Both the position numbers and the translations under genes were made by a program. 64,000 bases of DNA from DATEDA01 sp963789885 (GTDB lineage: Bacteria; Pseudomonadota; Gammaproteobacteria; Burkholderiales; SG8-39), in assembly GCA_963789885.1 (NCBI GenBank), contig CAWBNB010000003.1:248001-312000 (forward strand), read 5' to 3'. Position 1 is the first letter of the stretch. Each line of letters begins with the position of its first letter. Positions 54,910-64,000 of this stretch are shown piece by piece. The notes below the pieces were generated by a model, which was given only the letters and a program-made list of their open reading frames with translations, had not been told where the DNA came from and did not search any database.

Positions 54910-55413
54910 CTACCCGGCCTGGCCGGTAGGGACCGCGGCAAGCCGGGCCAGCGCCTCGCCCGTGACGCGGAACAGCCGCCACTCGGGCAGCTCCGTCGCG
55001 CCGAGCGCCTTGTAGAAGCGGATCGCCGGCTCGTTCCAGTCGAGCGCCATCCACTCGAACCGCCCGCACCCCCGTTCGTGCGCGATGCGCGCGACGTGGA
55101 GCAGCAGCGCGCGGCCGTAGCCGCGCCCGCGCTGGTCCGGCCGCACGAAGAGATCCTCGAGGTAGAGCCCCCTGCGGCCGAGGAACGTCGAGAAGTTGTG
55201 GAAGTAGACCGCGAACCCGGCCGCGGCCCCGCCGGCGAAGCCGAGGATCGCCTCGACGTGGCTGCCGGGCGCGAAGAGCTCGCGCTCGAGGAGCGGCTCG
55301 TCCGCCGCGACGAGGTGCGTGAGCTTCTCGTACTCGGCGAGCCCGCGGATCAGCTCGAGCAGCACCGGGATGTCGGCGCGCGTGGCGATGCGGATCCTGA
55401 GCGGCTCGGACAT
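54910..55413 (-). CDS. GNAT-family N-acetyltransferase (167 aa)
   Basis: GNAT fold with the acetyl-CoA-binding loop VRPDQRGRGYGRALL (Q/RxxGxG/A) and the preceding beta strand GLYLEDLFV. RIRIATRADIPVLLELIRGL is the N-terminal helix, and FEWMALDWNEPAIRFYKALG the splayed strand and final helix; the pattern resembles diamine/spermidine acetyltransferases. Substrate is unknown. Last gene downstream of mltB, 42 bases away. Confidence 0.88.
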   Translation of the reverse strand: MSEPLRIRIATRADIPVLLELIRGLAEYEKLTHLVAADEPLLERELFAPGSHVEAILGFAGGAAAGFAVYFHNFSTFLGRRGLYLEDLFVRPDQRGRGYGRALLLHVARIAHERGCGRFEWMALDWNEPAIRFYKALGATELPEWRLFRVTGEALARLAAVPTGQAG

Positions 55414-55455
55414 CGGGACTCTCTCCTTGCGGCGACCGCGTAACGCGGCGTTTCC

Positions 55456-56509
55456 CTAGCGCGCAGCGTAAGCGGCCTTCACTGCGGCGGCAAGCTCCCG
55501 CACCGCCGCGGCGTAGAAGGTCGAGCGGTTGTACCGGGTCAACACGTAGAAGTTCTGCAGCCCCACCAGGTACTCGCTCGGTGCGTCCGGCGACTCGAGC
55601 TCGATCAGCACGCTCGGCGTGTCCTCGCCGATGGCCTCGTCGAACGCGACGTCCGCCTCCCGCAGCTCCTCCGCCCGGTAGATCGTCTCCACGCCACCGT
55701 CGACGAGTAGGCGATAGCGCTCGCCGGTCACCTCCGCCGGGACCGCGACCGCGCCGCCCGCGAGCCAGCCGTGCTGGGCGAGGAAGTTGGCGACGCTGCC
55801 GATCGCATCGGCAGCGCTCCCGCGCAGGTCGAGCCGCCCGTCGCCGTCGAAGTCGACCGCGTAGCGGCGGATGCTGCCGGGCATGAACTGCGGAAGGCCG
55901 ATCGCGCCGGCGTAGGAGCCGCGGAAGCTCGCGGCGTCCGCCCGCGACTCGCGGGCGAGCAGCAGGAACTGCTCGAGCTCGGTGCGGAAGAACTCGGCCC
56001 GCCGCGGATAGTCGAACGCGAGCGTGGCGAGCGCGTCGAGGACGCGAAAGCTGCCGGTGTTGCGGCCGTACTCGGTCTCGACGCCGATGATCGCGACGAC
56101 GATCTCCGGCGGTACGCCGTAGACGGTCGCCGCCCGATCGAGGACCGCCGCGTGGCGGCGCCAGAACGCAGCGCCCGCTTCGACGCGCCCGGGATTGAGG
56201 AAGTTGGCGCGATAGGTCTGCCACGACCGCTGCGCGGCCGGGGCAGGCGTCATCAGCGTCACGACCGAGTCGAGGTAGCGCGCGCCGGCGAACACGCGCT
56301 CGAGCTCCCCAAGGCGGAACCCGTGCCGCTCGACCATCTCGGTGGCGAACGCGCGGACGTCGGCGCGATCGGCGTAGGTCTGTGCGCTGCCCGGCGCGGC
56401 AACTGCTGCCGCGAGCGTCACCAGGGTGCCTACGCCAAAGAGGTGCCGGAACTTGCGAGGGCCCGCAACAGCGCGCCGATCGGGTGCCGGTGCGAGGCGC
56501 GCGGTCCAT
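55456..56509 (-). CDS. mltB: Lytic murein transglycosylase B, one probable frameshift
   Basis: MltB-type catalytic domain: VPPEIVVAIIGVETEYGRNT includes the catalytic Glu, then YPRRAEFFRTELEQFLLLAR, SYAGAIGLPQFMPGS and LTRYNRSTFYAAAVRELA. The in-frame GTG at 56421 would give a signal peptide without its basic start. Upstream, the same frame encodes RKFRHLFGVGTLVTLAAAVA, a proper signal, back to the tgpA stop codon. An ATG overlapping that stop (TGATG, 56509) is one base out of frame, so a +1 insertion near 56430-56490 is likely and the gene probably starts there. Cleaves peptidoglycan glycan strands, forming 1,6-anhydro ends, in the periplasm. Confidence 0.85.
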
Positions 56510-58452
56510 CACACCCGGAACTCGCGCACCCGCTGGCGGAGCAGTGCGAGGCTCTCGAGGTCGGGTGCCGCGCCGTAGCGCAGACCCACGTAGAGGTCGC
56601 TGATCTCCGCCACGTCGGCGGCGACGTGGGGCTGCTCGACGGCGGCGCGGGCGGCAAAGGCGCGCGGTCCCTCGGCATCGCGGCGCTCGGTGCCGTGACG
56701 CGCGAGCTTCCGGCAGAAGCGCCGCCACGCGCGCGCGACCGGATCCTGTTCGCGGGCGCGGCGCAGTATCCAGAGCGAGAAGCAGGCGACGACGAGCCCC
56801 ACGAGCCAGAAGAGCGTCATCGCCATCTTCTCCCATGACGGTGACGGCATTCCGAGCCGCGAGAGGAGCTCGCGTTGGCGGTCGACGTTGTAGCCGACCA
56901 CCCACTGGTTCCAGTAGTTCGCGATCGCCTCCCAGTTGAAGCGGAGCGCCCGCAGCCAGGACAGGTCCGCCCGCACGAGGAACGGCAGCGGATCGCCGGC
57001 GGGCACCGCCGCGGCGAGCCCCGACTCGACGCGCACCGGCACCGCCGCCGCAGTCGGGTCGACCCGCACCCAGCCTTCCTCGGCGATCCAGACCTCGGCC
57101 CAGGCGTGCGCGTCGGACTGGCGAACGACCATGTAGTCGTCGATCGGGTTGATCTCGCCGCCCTGATAGCCGGTCACGATGCGCGCGGGGACGCCCGCGG
57201 CCCGCATCATGACGACGAACGCCGACGCGAAGTGCTCGCAGAACCCGCTCTTCGTCTGGAACAGGAAATCGTCGACCGAGTTGCGCCCGAGGGGCGGCGG
57301 GGCGAGCGTGTACTCGAGCCCCGCGCTCCTGAACCAGTCGACCGCGCGCGCGAGGATGCGCTCGTCGGCGCCGAGCTCGCGCCGCCAGCCCTCCCCGAGG
57401 GCGATCGCCCGCGGGTTGAACCCGGCCGGGAGCTCCAGCGCCGCGTCGAGCTCGGCCGGCGTCGACCCGCCCTTCGCGCGGTACTGCAGGAACGAGCTCA
57501 TCTCGTAGCGGATCCGCGCGGTCACCGGCCGGCGCGAGAGCAGCTGGAAGTCGCCGGTCGCGCCGGCGCCCGGCGGCACCCGGCCCGCCATCTCGAGTGC
57601 GAACAGCCATTGCCGCTCATGCGGCTCGAGGGTGACGGTGTAGTGGATCGGCGCGGAGAGCGGATCGAATTTCGCGAAATCGGACACCCGTACGTCGCCG
57701 GCACGCCAGGTGCGGCCGTCGAACTGCCAGAACACCGGACCGCGCCAGTAGAGGCGGCGCCGCTCGGGCGCGCCGTCCGGGAAATGGGCGCGGAACGCGA
57801 CGGCGTCGGATTGCGATAGCTGGCTGATGTTCCCCGGGGTCATCGAGTCGGAGAGCCCGGTGGTGCCGCCGAACGCGTCCGTCGGAATCCCCCACATCGG
57901 GCCCTGGACGCGCGGGAAGAGGAAGAAGAGCAGCACCATCACCGGCACGCCCTGCGCGAGCAGCGCGCCGGCGAGGCGGGCGCTCTCGCGCAGCGGCCGC
58001 TGCGGCCCGTTGACGCCGACGAGCCCGGCGGTGAGCGCGAACACGGTGACCAGCATGACGCCTGCGGTCGGGATCGTCTCGCTGTAGAAGAAGTTGGTCA
58101 GCGCGAGGAAGTAGCAGAGGAAGGTCACGATGACCGCATCGCGCCGTTCCTTCGTCTCCATGAGCTTGAGCGACAGGAAGAGCACGAGCAGCGTGACGCC
58201 CGCATCGCGCCCGAGGATCGTGCGGAAGTTGAGGTAGACGGCAGCCATCCCGACCAGCACCAGGACGACGAGCAGCCAGCGCCGCGGCAGGCGCTCGTTC
58301 CGCCACCCCGCCCAGGCGCGCCACGCGATCATCGCGGCGCCGATCACCGTCACCCACCACGGCAACCGCGTCACGTGCGGGGCGGCGGCGAGCGCCGTGC
58401 CCCCGAGGATGAGGGCGAGCGGCGGGAACGGGATAGTGCCGTTAGCGCTCAT
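56509..58452 (-). CDS. tgpA: TgpA-like transmembrane transglutaminase (647 aa)
   Basis: N-terminal DUF3488 part with about six hydrophobic helices, a periplasmic transglutaminase-like domain and a C-terminal transmembrane helix (MTLFWLVGLVVACFSLWIL). The catalytic triad is visible: Cys in SGFCEHFAS (~403), His in SDAHAWAEVW (~446), Asp in VRVDPTAA. ATG at 58452 overlaps the DUF58 gene by 11 bases. The moxR-DUF58-tgpA order is a conserved cell-envelope-linked cluster. Confidence 0.92.
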   Translation of the reverse strand: MSANGTIPFPPLALILGGTALAAAPHVTRLPWWVTVIGAAMIAWRAWAGWRNERLPRRWLLVVLVLVGMAAVYLNFRTILGRDAGVTLLVLFLSLKLMETKERRDAVIVTFLCYFLALTNFFYSETIPTAGVMLVTVFALTAGLVGVNGPQRPLRESARLAGALLAQGVPVMVLLFFLFPRVQGPMWGIPTDAFGGTTGLSDSMTPGNISQLSQSDAVAFRAHFPDGAPERRRLYWRGPVFWQFDGRTWRAGDVRVSDFAKFDPLSAPIHYTVTLEPHERQWLFALEMAGRVPPGAGATGDFQLLSRRPVTARIRYEMSSFLQYRAKGGSTPAELDAALELPAGFNPRAIALGEGWRRELGADERILARAVDWFRSAGLEYTLAPPPLGRNSVDDFLFQTKSGFCEHFASAFVVMMRAAGVPARIVTGYQGGEINPIDDYMVVRQSDAHAWAEVWIAEEGWVRVDPTAAAVPVRVESGLAAAVPAGDPLPFLVRADLSWLRALRFNWEAIANYWNQWVVGYNVDRQRELLSRLGMPSPSWEKMAMTLFWLVGLVVACFSLWILRRAREQDPVARAWRRFCRKLARHGTERRDAEGPRAFAARAAVEQPHVAADVAEISDLYVGLRYGAAPDLESLALLRQRVREFRV

Positions 58453-59416
58453 CGCCGGGGAGATCGAACAGGGCGAGCGCCTTCAGGCACGCGTCGCAAT
58501 GGTTCTCGCCGAGGTCGGGGCCGAGCTCGCGTCCCGGCAGGCGCACGCCGTACGCCACGTGCGCTTCCTCGGCGAGCAGCACCTGGCGCGTCAGCCGCGA
58601 AAGGCGCCCTTCCACACCGAGCGCCGCCGGCAGCGCGCTGAAATCGAGCCACAGCTCGGCGGCGCCGCGCCCGGTGAACACCTTGGTGAGCAGCTGGCCG
58701 TCGCGGGCCGCGGACTTCCAGGCGATGTGGCGCGGCGAGTCGCCGAGCTGGTACGGTCGCAGCGTCGCGAAGTCGTCGCTCCCGACGCCCGCGTGCGCGG
58801 CGTCCCCGCGATCCGGCACGAAGGTCGGAAGGGGCAGGGACGAGTCGTCCGGGCGCGGGTAGACGAGCGCGCGCGTGTCGGGCTGGACGTAGCTCCACGC
58901 GCGAAAGAGGCCGACCGGGTAGCGGGTTTCGACGGTGACGCGCGGGAGGCGCAGCCAGCCGCGGCGCTCGGCGGGGAGCGCGAGCGTCGCGCTCGCCCCG
59001 CCGCGCGCGGGTACGTCGACCGTCTCCGCGGCGCCGCCGCAGCACATGTCGATGGCAACGCGATCGAAGCGCGTCGCGTTGTCGATGTGGAGGTGGAACC
59101 GGACCGTGCTGCCGGCGAAGGCCGGCTCGATGCGCCCGGCGCTGACGCTCACGTGCGCGAGGTTCCGGTACGTGTGCAGGATCGCTACCACCCCCATGCC
59201 GGCGAGCAGGAACGTCAGGATGAAGCCGAGCGAGAGCTGGTAGTTGATCGAGCCGATCAGCATGAGCAGCAGCGCGGCGCCGAAGAGGATGCCGTGCCGC
59301 GTCGGCAGGATGTAGACGCGGCGCTGCGAGAGGAACACCGGCCCGCGCTCGGGCGCCGCGCGGCCGGAGAAGAGCCGCCAGAACTGGTAGGCCTGGGAGC
59401 GGTCGAGGAAGCTCAT
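58442..59416 (-). CDS. DUF58 domain protein (324 aa)
   Basis: Two N-terminal hydrophobic helices (HGILFGAALLLMLIGSINY and LGFILTFLLAGMGVVAIL) followed by a beta-rich region and the DUF58/vWA-like segment with GSDDFATLRPYQLGDSPRHI, which includes the family motif RxYxxGDxxRxIxW. Works with the MoxR ATPase in the same operon; such pairs are thought to mature membrane or secreted proteins. ATG at 59416; the 90-base gap to moxR is polypurine/polypyrimidine. Confidence 0.9.
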   Translation of the reverse strand: MSFLDRSQAYQFWRLFSGRAAPERGPVFLSQRRVYILPTRHGILFGAALLLMLIGSINYQLSLGFILTFLLAGMGVVAILHTYRNLAHVSVSAGRIEPAFAGSTVRFHLHIDNATRFDRVAIDMCCGGAAETVDVPARGGASATLALPAERRGWLRLPRVTVETRYPVGLFRAWSYVQPDTRALVYPRPDDSSLPLPTFVPDRGDAAHAGVGSDDFATLRPYQLGDSPRHIAWKSAARDGQLLTKVFTGRGAAELWLDFSALPAALGVEGRLSRLTRQVLLAEEAHVAYGVRLPGRELGPDLGENHCDACLKALALFDLPGDER

Positions 59417-59506
59417 GAATCAAGGAGGGGGGAACGTGAAAGGGGGAAGGGTAAAACCCTTTGCGCCGAGCTGCCCCTTCTCTTCTCCCTCCCCCTTCCC
59501 GCTTCC

Positions 59507-60427
<921 letters not shown>

Positions 60428-60515
60428 GCTGTGGCGGCAAACCCCGGACAAAGCTAAGTTTATGCCCGGTTCGGCTATGATTTCCATCGTATCCGGGGGG
60501 GAGTGAGGAATATTT

Positions 60516-61439
60516 ATGGCAACGGCATTCATCACCCATGGCGACTGCATGAAGCACGACATGGGTACCTACCACCCGGAGTGCCCGGCGCGCCTCGCCG
60601 CCATCGACGACCAGCTGATCGCCTCCGGGATCGGGGCCTACCTCGAGCACCACGACGCGCCGGTCGCCACGCTCGAACAGCTCGCGCGGGTTCACCCGGA
60701 CGCGTACATCGAAGCGATCCGTTCGGCGCGTCCGGCGCGCGGCATCGTGCACCTCGACCCCGACACGGCGATGAACCCGAGCACCTGGGATGCGGCGATG
60801 CGGGCCGCCGGCGCGGCGGTGCTCGGCACCGATCTCGTGGCCGGCGGCAAGGCGGAGAGCGCCTTCTGCAGCGTGCGCCCGCCGGGGCATCACGCGACGC
60901 GCACGCGGGCCATGGGCTTCTGCATCTTCAACAACGTCGCCGTGGGGGCGATGCACGCGCTCGAGGCGCACGGCATCGAGCGCGTGGCGATCATCGACTT
61001 CGACGTGCACCACGGCAACGGCACCGAGGAGATCTTCTCCGACGACGAGCGCGTGCTGATGGCGAGCACCTTCCAGCACCCGTTCTACCCGTACAGCGGC
61101 ACCGACCACCCTGCGCCGAACATGGTCAACGTCCCGCTCGCGGCGGGCACCGGGAGCCAGGGCTTCCGCGAGGCGGTCGAACGCCACTGGCTCCCCGCGC
61201 TCGACGATTTCGCGCCGCAGATGGTCTTCTTCTCGGCCGGGTTCGACGCGCACGTCGAGGACGACATGGCGATGCTCCGCCTGGTCGACCAGGACTACGC
61301 GTGGGTCACGCGCGAGGTGAAGACGATCGCCGATCGCCACGCGGGCGGTCGGATCGTGTCGGTGCTCGAGGGCGGCTACGCGCTGTCGGCGCTCGGGCGG
61401 AGCGTCGTGCAGCACATCAGGGTGCTTGGCGGGTTCTAG
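60516..61439 (+). CDS. Histone deacetylase/acetoin-utilisation family hydrolase (307 aa)
   Basis: Class II HDAC-like zinc hydrolase. It has HPECPARLAAI, the charge-relay His pair in RPPGHHATRTRAMGFC, zinc ligands in DFDVHHGNGT and later FSAGFDAHVEDD, and VLEGGYAL with the transition-state Tyr. ATG at 60516 has upstream GAGGAA. Bacterial members deacetylate polyamines, acetoin-pathway enzymes or lysines; the substrate here is unknown. Divergent from moxR. Confidence 0.92.
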   Translation: MATAFITHGDCMKHDMGTYHPECPARLAAIDDQLIASGIGAYLEHHDAPVATLEQLARVHPDAYIEAIRSARPARGIVHLDPDTAMNPSTWDAAMRAAGAAVLGTDLVAGGKAESAFCSVRPPGHHATRTRAMGFCIFNNVAVGAMHALEAHGIERVAIIDFDVHHGNGTEEIFSDDERVLMASTFQHPFYPYSGTDHPAPNMVNVPLAAGTGSQGFREAVERHWLPALDDFAPQMVFFSAGFDAHVEDDMAMLRLVDQDYAWVTREVKTIADRHAGGRIVSVLEGGYALSALGRSVVQHIRVLGGF

Positions 61440-61539
61440 TCTGCGGACGCAGACGATCCGCGCCACGACTCTCGACCCGGCCGATCGAAGCGCAGGTCCG
61501 GCGGGAGGCGTGCCGACCGTACTCTCACCCGTCGCTTCC

Positions 61540-62352
61540 TTGCGCGTAACGTCCCTGATCGCCCGGATATCGATCGCCGCGGCGCTCGCGTCGGCCAGCA
61601 GCGCCTGGGCCGGGTCCGGCGGTGCGAGCTATCCGATCTCTGACGAGATCCAGGTCTATACCGACGACCTCGACGCACGCGGCGAGTTCGGCCTCGAGTT
61701 GCACATCAACACGACGCCGAGTGGCTCCAGCACCCCCGCGTATCCCGGGGCGGTTCCGCCGGCGCACGGCTGGCGCTTCACGCCGGAATTCTCGTACGGT
61801 CTCGGGCACGACTTCGAGGCGGGGCTTTATCTTCCGACCACGACCGATCCGCAGACCGGTCAATGGGACTTCGGCGGCGTCAAGCTGCGCCTCAAGTGGC
61901 TCCCGATCCATGCCGAGGAGGAGGGTGGGGCCGGGTGGTTCGCGGGCGCGAACCTCGAGCTGTCGGACCTCAAGAAGAGCTTCGCCGAGTCGCAATACAG
62001 CACGGAACTGCGCCTGATCGCCGGGTACCGCAACGACCGCTGGCTGCTCGCGGTGAACCCGATCTTCGATTGGGCGCTCTCGAAGGGCTACCGCGGCGGC
62101 GGTCCCGAGACGACGCTCGCGCTCAAGGCGGCCTACTCGGTCCTGCCGGGAATCGCGCTCGGGCCCGAGTACTACGACACGATCGGACAGCCCGGCAACG
62201 TGCTGCCCGCGAGCGAGCAGGATCGCGTCCTCTACCTTGCGCTCGACGTCGATCGCGGACCCTTGGCGTTCAACTTCGGCGTCGGTCGGGGCCTCACTCC
62301 GGCCTCGGACCGCTGGACGGTCAAGGCCATCATCGAGGTGCCGCTGAAATAG
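61540..62352 (+). CDS. Putative outer-membrane beta-barrel-like exported protein (270 aa)
   Basis: Not assigned to a named family. Signal peptide RVTSLIARISIAAALASASS with AWA cleavage; starting at TTG 61540 puts Leu-Arg before the hydrophobic core. A GTG at 61510 is another possible start. The mature part alternates hydrophobic and polar residues in barrel-like strands: FTPEFSYGLGHDFEAGLYLP, GVKLRLKWLPIH, and LALDVDRGPLAFNFGVGRGL, ending in a strand with terminal hydrophobic residues. It resembles MetA-pathway/outer-membrane 'transporter-like' proteins. Function unknown. Confidence 0.7.
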   Translation: MRVTSLIARISIAAALASASSAWAGSGGASYPISDEIQVYTDDLDARGEFGLELHINTTPSGSSTPAYPGAVPPAHGWRFTPEFSYGLGHDFEAGLYLPTTTDPQTGQWDFGGVKLRLKWLPIHAEEEGGAGWFAGANLELSDLKKSFAESQYSTELRLIAGYRNDRWLLAVNPIFDWALSKGYRGGGPETTLALKAAYSVLPGIALGPEYYDTIGQPGNVLPASEQDRVLYLALDVDRGPLAFNFGVGRGLTPASDRWTVKAIIEVPLK

Positions 62353-62414
62353 CGCGGCGCCGCGTTCGATCGTTGTTCAAGAGCCGCCCGCGCGGCGCGG
62401 CCATCGAGCGAACT

Positions 62415-63488
62415 CTAGGCCGCCGCGGCAGCCTCGCGCTCGGCGAGCGCAGCGAGCTCGATCGCCAGCCCGGCAATCGCGGGCGACGAGAGATCGCGCG
62501 GGCGCAGCACGCGCGCCTCGCCCAGCCGGGCGTAGTTCTTGTGCGTCGACCGGCGGTACGCCGGGTCGTAGTGGTTCTCCAGCAGGTCGGCGACGAGCGC
62601 CGTCCATTCCCCGCGGTCGGCCGCCGTCTGCCAGCGGCCGATGACCTCGCGGCCGTGGAGCGCGACCAGGCAATCGAGCTGCGCCTTAAGCGCCGCCGGA
62701 TCGGCCAGAAAATGCCGGTATTCGTCGATCAGGAACTGCACGCGCGCCTCGACCGGCGCCTCGACGCGGATGCACTCGGCGGCACGCATGGTCTCGAGGA
62801 GCGCGTCCGGGACCTGGAGCTGGCCGATCTTCTTGCTCTCCGCCTCGACGAACACCGGCCGGTGCGGATCGAGCCTTCGCAACCCGTCCCACAGGCGGGT
62901 CTCGAACATCTTCTGCGCAGGCTGCGGCGCGCCCGGCAGGTTGCCGAGCACCGAGCCGCGATGGGCCGCGAGCTGCTCGAGGTCGAGCACCTGCGCGCCG
63001 GCGGCGGCGAGCGCTTCCAGCAGCCGGCTCTTCGCGCTGCCGGTCTCGCCGCAGAGGACGAGGTAGCGGAACTCGCGCGGCTGGGTCGCGAGCTGCGCGA
63101 CGACCTCGCGCCGGTAGGCCTTGTACCCGCCGTCGAGCTGCGCCGCCTGCCAGCCGATCTCGCGCAGCACGTGCGTCATCGCCCCCGAGCGCTTGCCGCC
63201 GCGCCAGCAGTAGACGAGCGGCCGCCAGCTCTTGTCGCGCCGCGCGAAGCTGTCCTCCAGGTGCCTGGCGATGTTGCGGGAGACGAGCGCCGCACCGAGC
63301 TTCTTCGACTCGAAGGGCGACACCTGCTTGTAGAGCGTGCCGATCCGGGCGCGCTCCGCGTCGTCGAGCACCGGGAAGCTCGCCGCGCGCGGCACGTGGT
63401 CCTCGGCGAACTCCGACGGCGAGCGCACGTCGATCACCTCGTCGAAGAGGTCGATCTCGCCTACTCGCGCGCTGTCGGGGAACTTCAC
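62415..63488 (-). CDS. mnmH: tRNA 2-selenouridine synthase (357 aa)
   Basis: Rhodanese domain with EIDLFDEVIDVRSPSEFAED and the active Cys in PLVYCWRGGKRSGAM, followed by a P-loop domain with VLCGETGSAKSRLLEAL. This two-domain layout is that of MnmH/SelU, which replaces sulfur with selenium in the wobble uridine of tRNAs using selenophosphate. GTG at 63488 (KFPDSARVGE) is the only suitable start. Divergent from selD, its selenophosphate supplier, across 57 bases. Confidence 0.95.
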   Translation of the reverse strand: MKFPDSARVGEIDLFDEVIDVRSPSEFAEDHVPRAASFPVLDDAERARIGTLYKQVSPFESKKLGAALVSRNIARHLEDSFARRDKSWRPLVYCWRGGKRSGAMTHVLREIGWQAAQLDGGYKAYRREVVAQLATQPREFRYLVLCGETGSAKSRLLEALAAAGAQVLDLEQLAAHRGSVLGNLPGAPQPAQKMFETRLWDGLRRLDPHRPVFVEAESKKIGQLQVPDALLETMRAAECIRVEAPVEARVQFLIDEYRHFLADPAALKAQLDCLVALHGREVIGRWQTAADRGEWTALVADLLENHYDPAYRRSTHKNYARLGEARVLRPRDLSSPAIAGLAIELAALAEREAAAAA

Positions 63489-63545
63489 TTGAGCATGCTT
63501 TCTCTGGCAGACTGCCGGACCGATTCTACCCGCGCGGCTTCCGAT

Positions 63546-64000
63546 ATGAACGCTCCTTCCGAACTCGTCCGCCTGACCCAGTTCAGCCACGGCGGCGGCT
63601 GCGGCTGCAAGATCGCGCCCGCCGTGCTGTCGGACATCCTGTCGCAGACGCCGGCGCGCGCCATCCCCAGGGAGCTCCTGGTCGGCATCGAGTCGAGCGA
63701 CGACGCGGCGGTCTACCGGCTGAACGACAGCCAGGCGATCGTGGCGACCACCGACTTCTTCACGCCGATCGTCGACGACCCGTACGACTTCGGGCGGATC
63801 GCCGCGACCAACGCGATCTCCGACATCTACGCCATGGGCGGCCGCCCGATCTTCGCGCTCGCGATCGTCGGCATGCCGCTCGAGAAGCTGCCGGTCGAGG
63901 TGATCCAGCGGATCGTCGCCGGCGGCGAGTCGGTCTGCGCGGCGGCCGGCATCCCGATCGCCGGCGGCCACTCGATCGACACGCTCGAGCCGATCTACGG
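63546..64000 (+). CDS. selD: Selenide, water dikinase, N-terminal part
   Basis: Selenophosphate synthase, cut by the right window edge after ~151 residues. ATG at 63546. Residues 13-24 read FSHGGGCGCKIA, with the catalytic Cys-Gly-Cys-Lys; ESSDDAAVYRL, TTDFFTPIVDDPYDFGRIAA and NAISDIYAMGGRP are the ATP- and metal-binding segments. Cys, not selenocysteine, is encoded at the active site. Supplies selenophosphate for mnmH. Confidence 0.96.
   Translation, partial: MNAPSELVRLTQFSHGGGCGCKIAPAVLSDILSQTPARAIPRELLVGIESSDDAAVYRLNDSQAIVATTDFFTPIVDDPYDFGRIAATNAISDIYAMGGRPIFALAIVGMPLEKLPVEVIQRIVAGGESVCAAAGIPIAGGHSIDTLEPIY

Noticed and set aside
59417..59506. Transcription terminator between moxR and the DUF58 gene
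   Set aside because: The polypurine/polypyrimidine stretch can pair only weakly (AAGGG/CCCTT) and no T-run follows; the genes look like one operon.

Overview
The window is a GC-rich (roughly two-thirds G+C), densely coded bacterial chromosome segment with about 58 protein genes and no rRNA, tRNA, insertion sequence, phage or CRISPR that I can see. It looks like a betaproteobacterium, most likely Burkholderiales-like. The grounds are Bug-type tricarboxylate receptors, the surE-pcm-nlpD-rpoS operon, selD facing mnmH, a NUDIX-metallo-beta-lactamase fusion, and many CoA-ligase and Rieske gene groups. Taxonomy is inferred from gene content only.

Region 1 (1-26.5 kb) is accessory catabolism. It opens with a broken GMC oxidoreductase and a Bug receptor remnant. 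An SDR-amidohydrolase pair and a Spy-like periplasmic protein follow. A minus-strand operon (8220 to 3280) encodes an acyl-CoA ligase, a MaoC-type hydratase, a class III CoA-transferase and a Bug receptor, and diverges from an IclR regulator followed by a thioesterase and an enoyl-CoA hydratase. A second minus-strand operon (15428 to 10354) encodes a taurine/nitrate-type ABC importer with two different permeases, its receptor and a thiamine-diphosphate enzyme. Divergent from it are an SDR, an EntE-like aryl-acid ligase, an amidohydrolase, a lone molybdopterin hydroxylase subunit, a complete Liv-type importer and another SDR.

Region 2 (26.5-38 kb) has an anthranilate/salicylate-type Rieske oxygenase (alpha and beta) with an epimerase, a TetR regulator and a lipoprotein receptor. 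Divergent from it is an EntS-like exporter. A NahR-type LysR regulator then faces a maleylacetate-reductase-like gene, an M24 peptidase-fold protein and a cysteine-less thiolase with its DUF35 partner.

Region 3 (38-50 kb) is mostly core: NUDIX-MBL, asnS, a family 3 receptor, a ParE/CopG toxin-antitoxin pair, a MetE-core methyltransferase, a dihydroxyphthalate-decarboxylase-like protein, surE-pcm-nlpD-rpoS, and a membrane patatin.

Region 4 (50-55 kb) is a MarR-controlled, phthalate-type Rieske oxygenase plus Gfo/Idh dehydrogenase unit with a GMC oxidoreductase. Region 5 (55-64 kb) is core: acetyltransferase, mltB, tgpA, DUF58, moxR, an HDAC-like hydrolase, an outer-membrane-like protein, mnmH and selD.

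Twelve frame breaks occur, ten of them in the first 17 kb. Every one is a net +1 base. This points to insertion-type sequence errors rather than gene decay, so frameshifted genes are given here as single loci. The overall picture is several small aromatic-acid pathways, each with its own regulator and often its own receptor, set around housekeeping operons.
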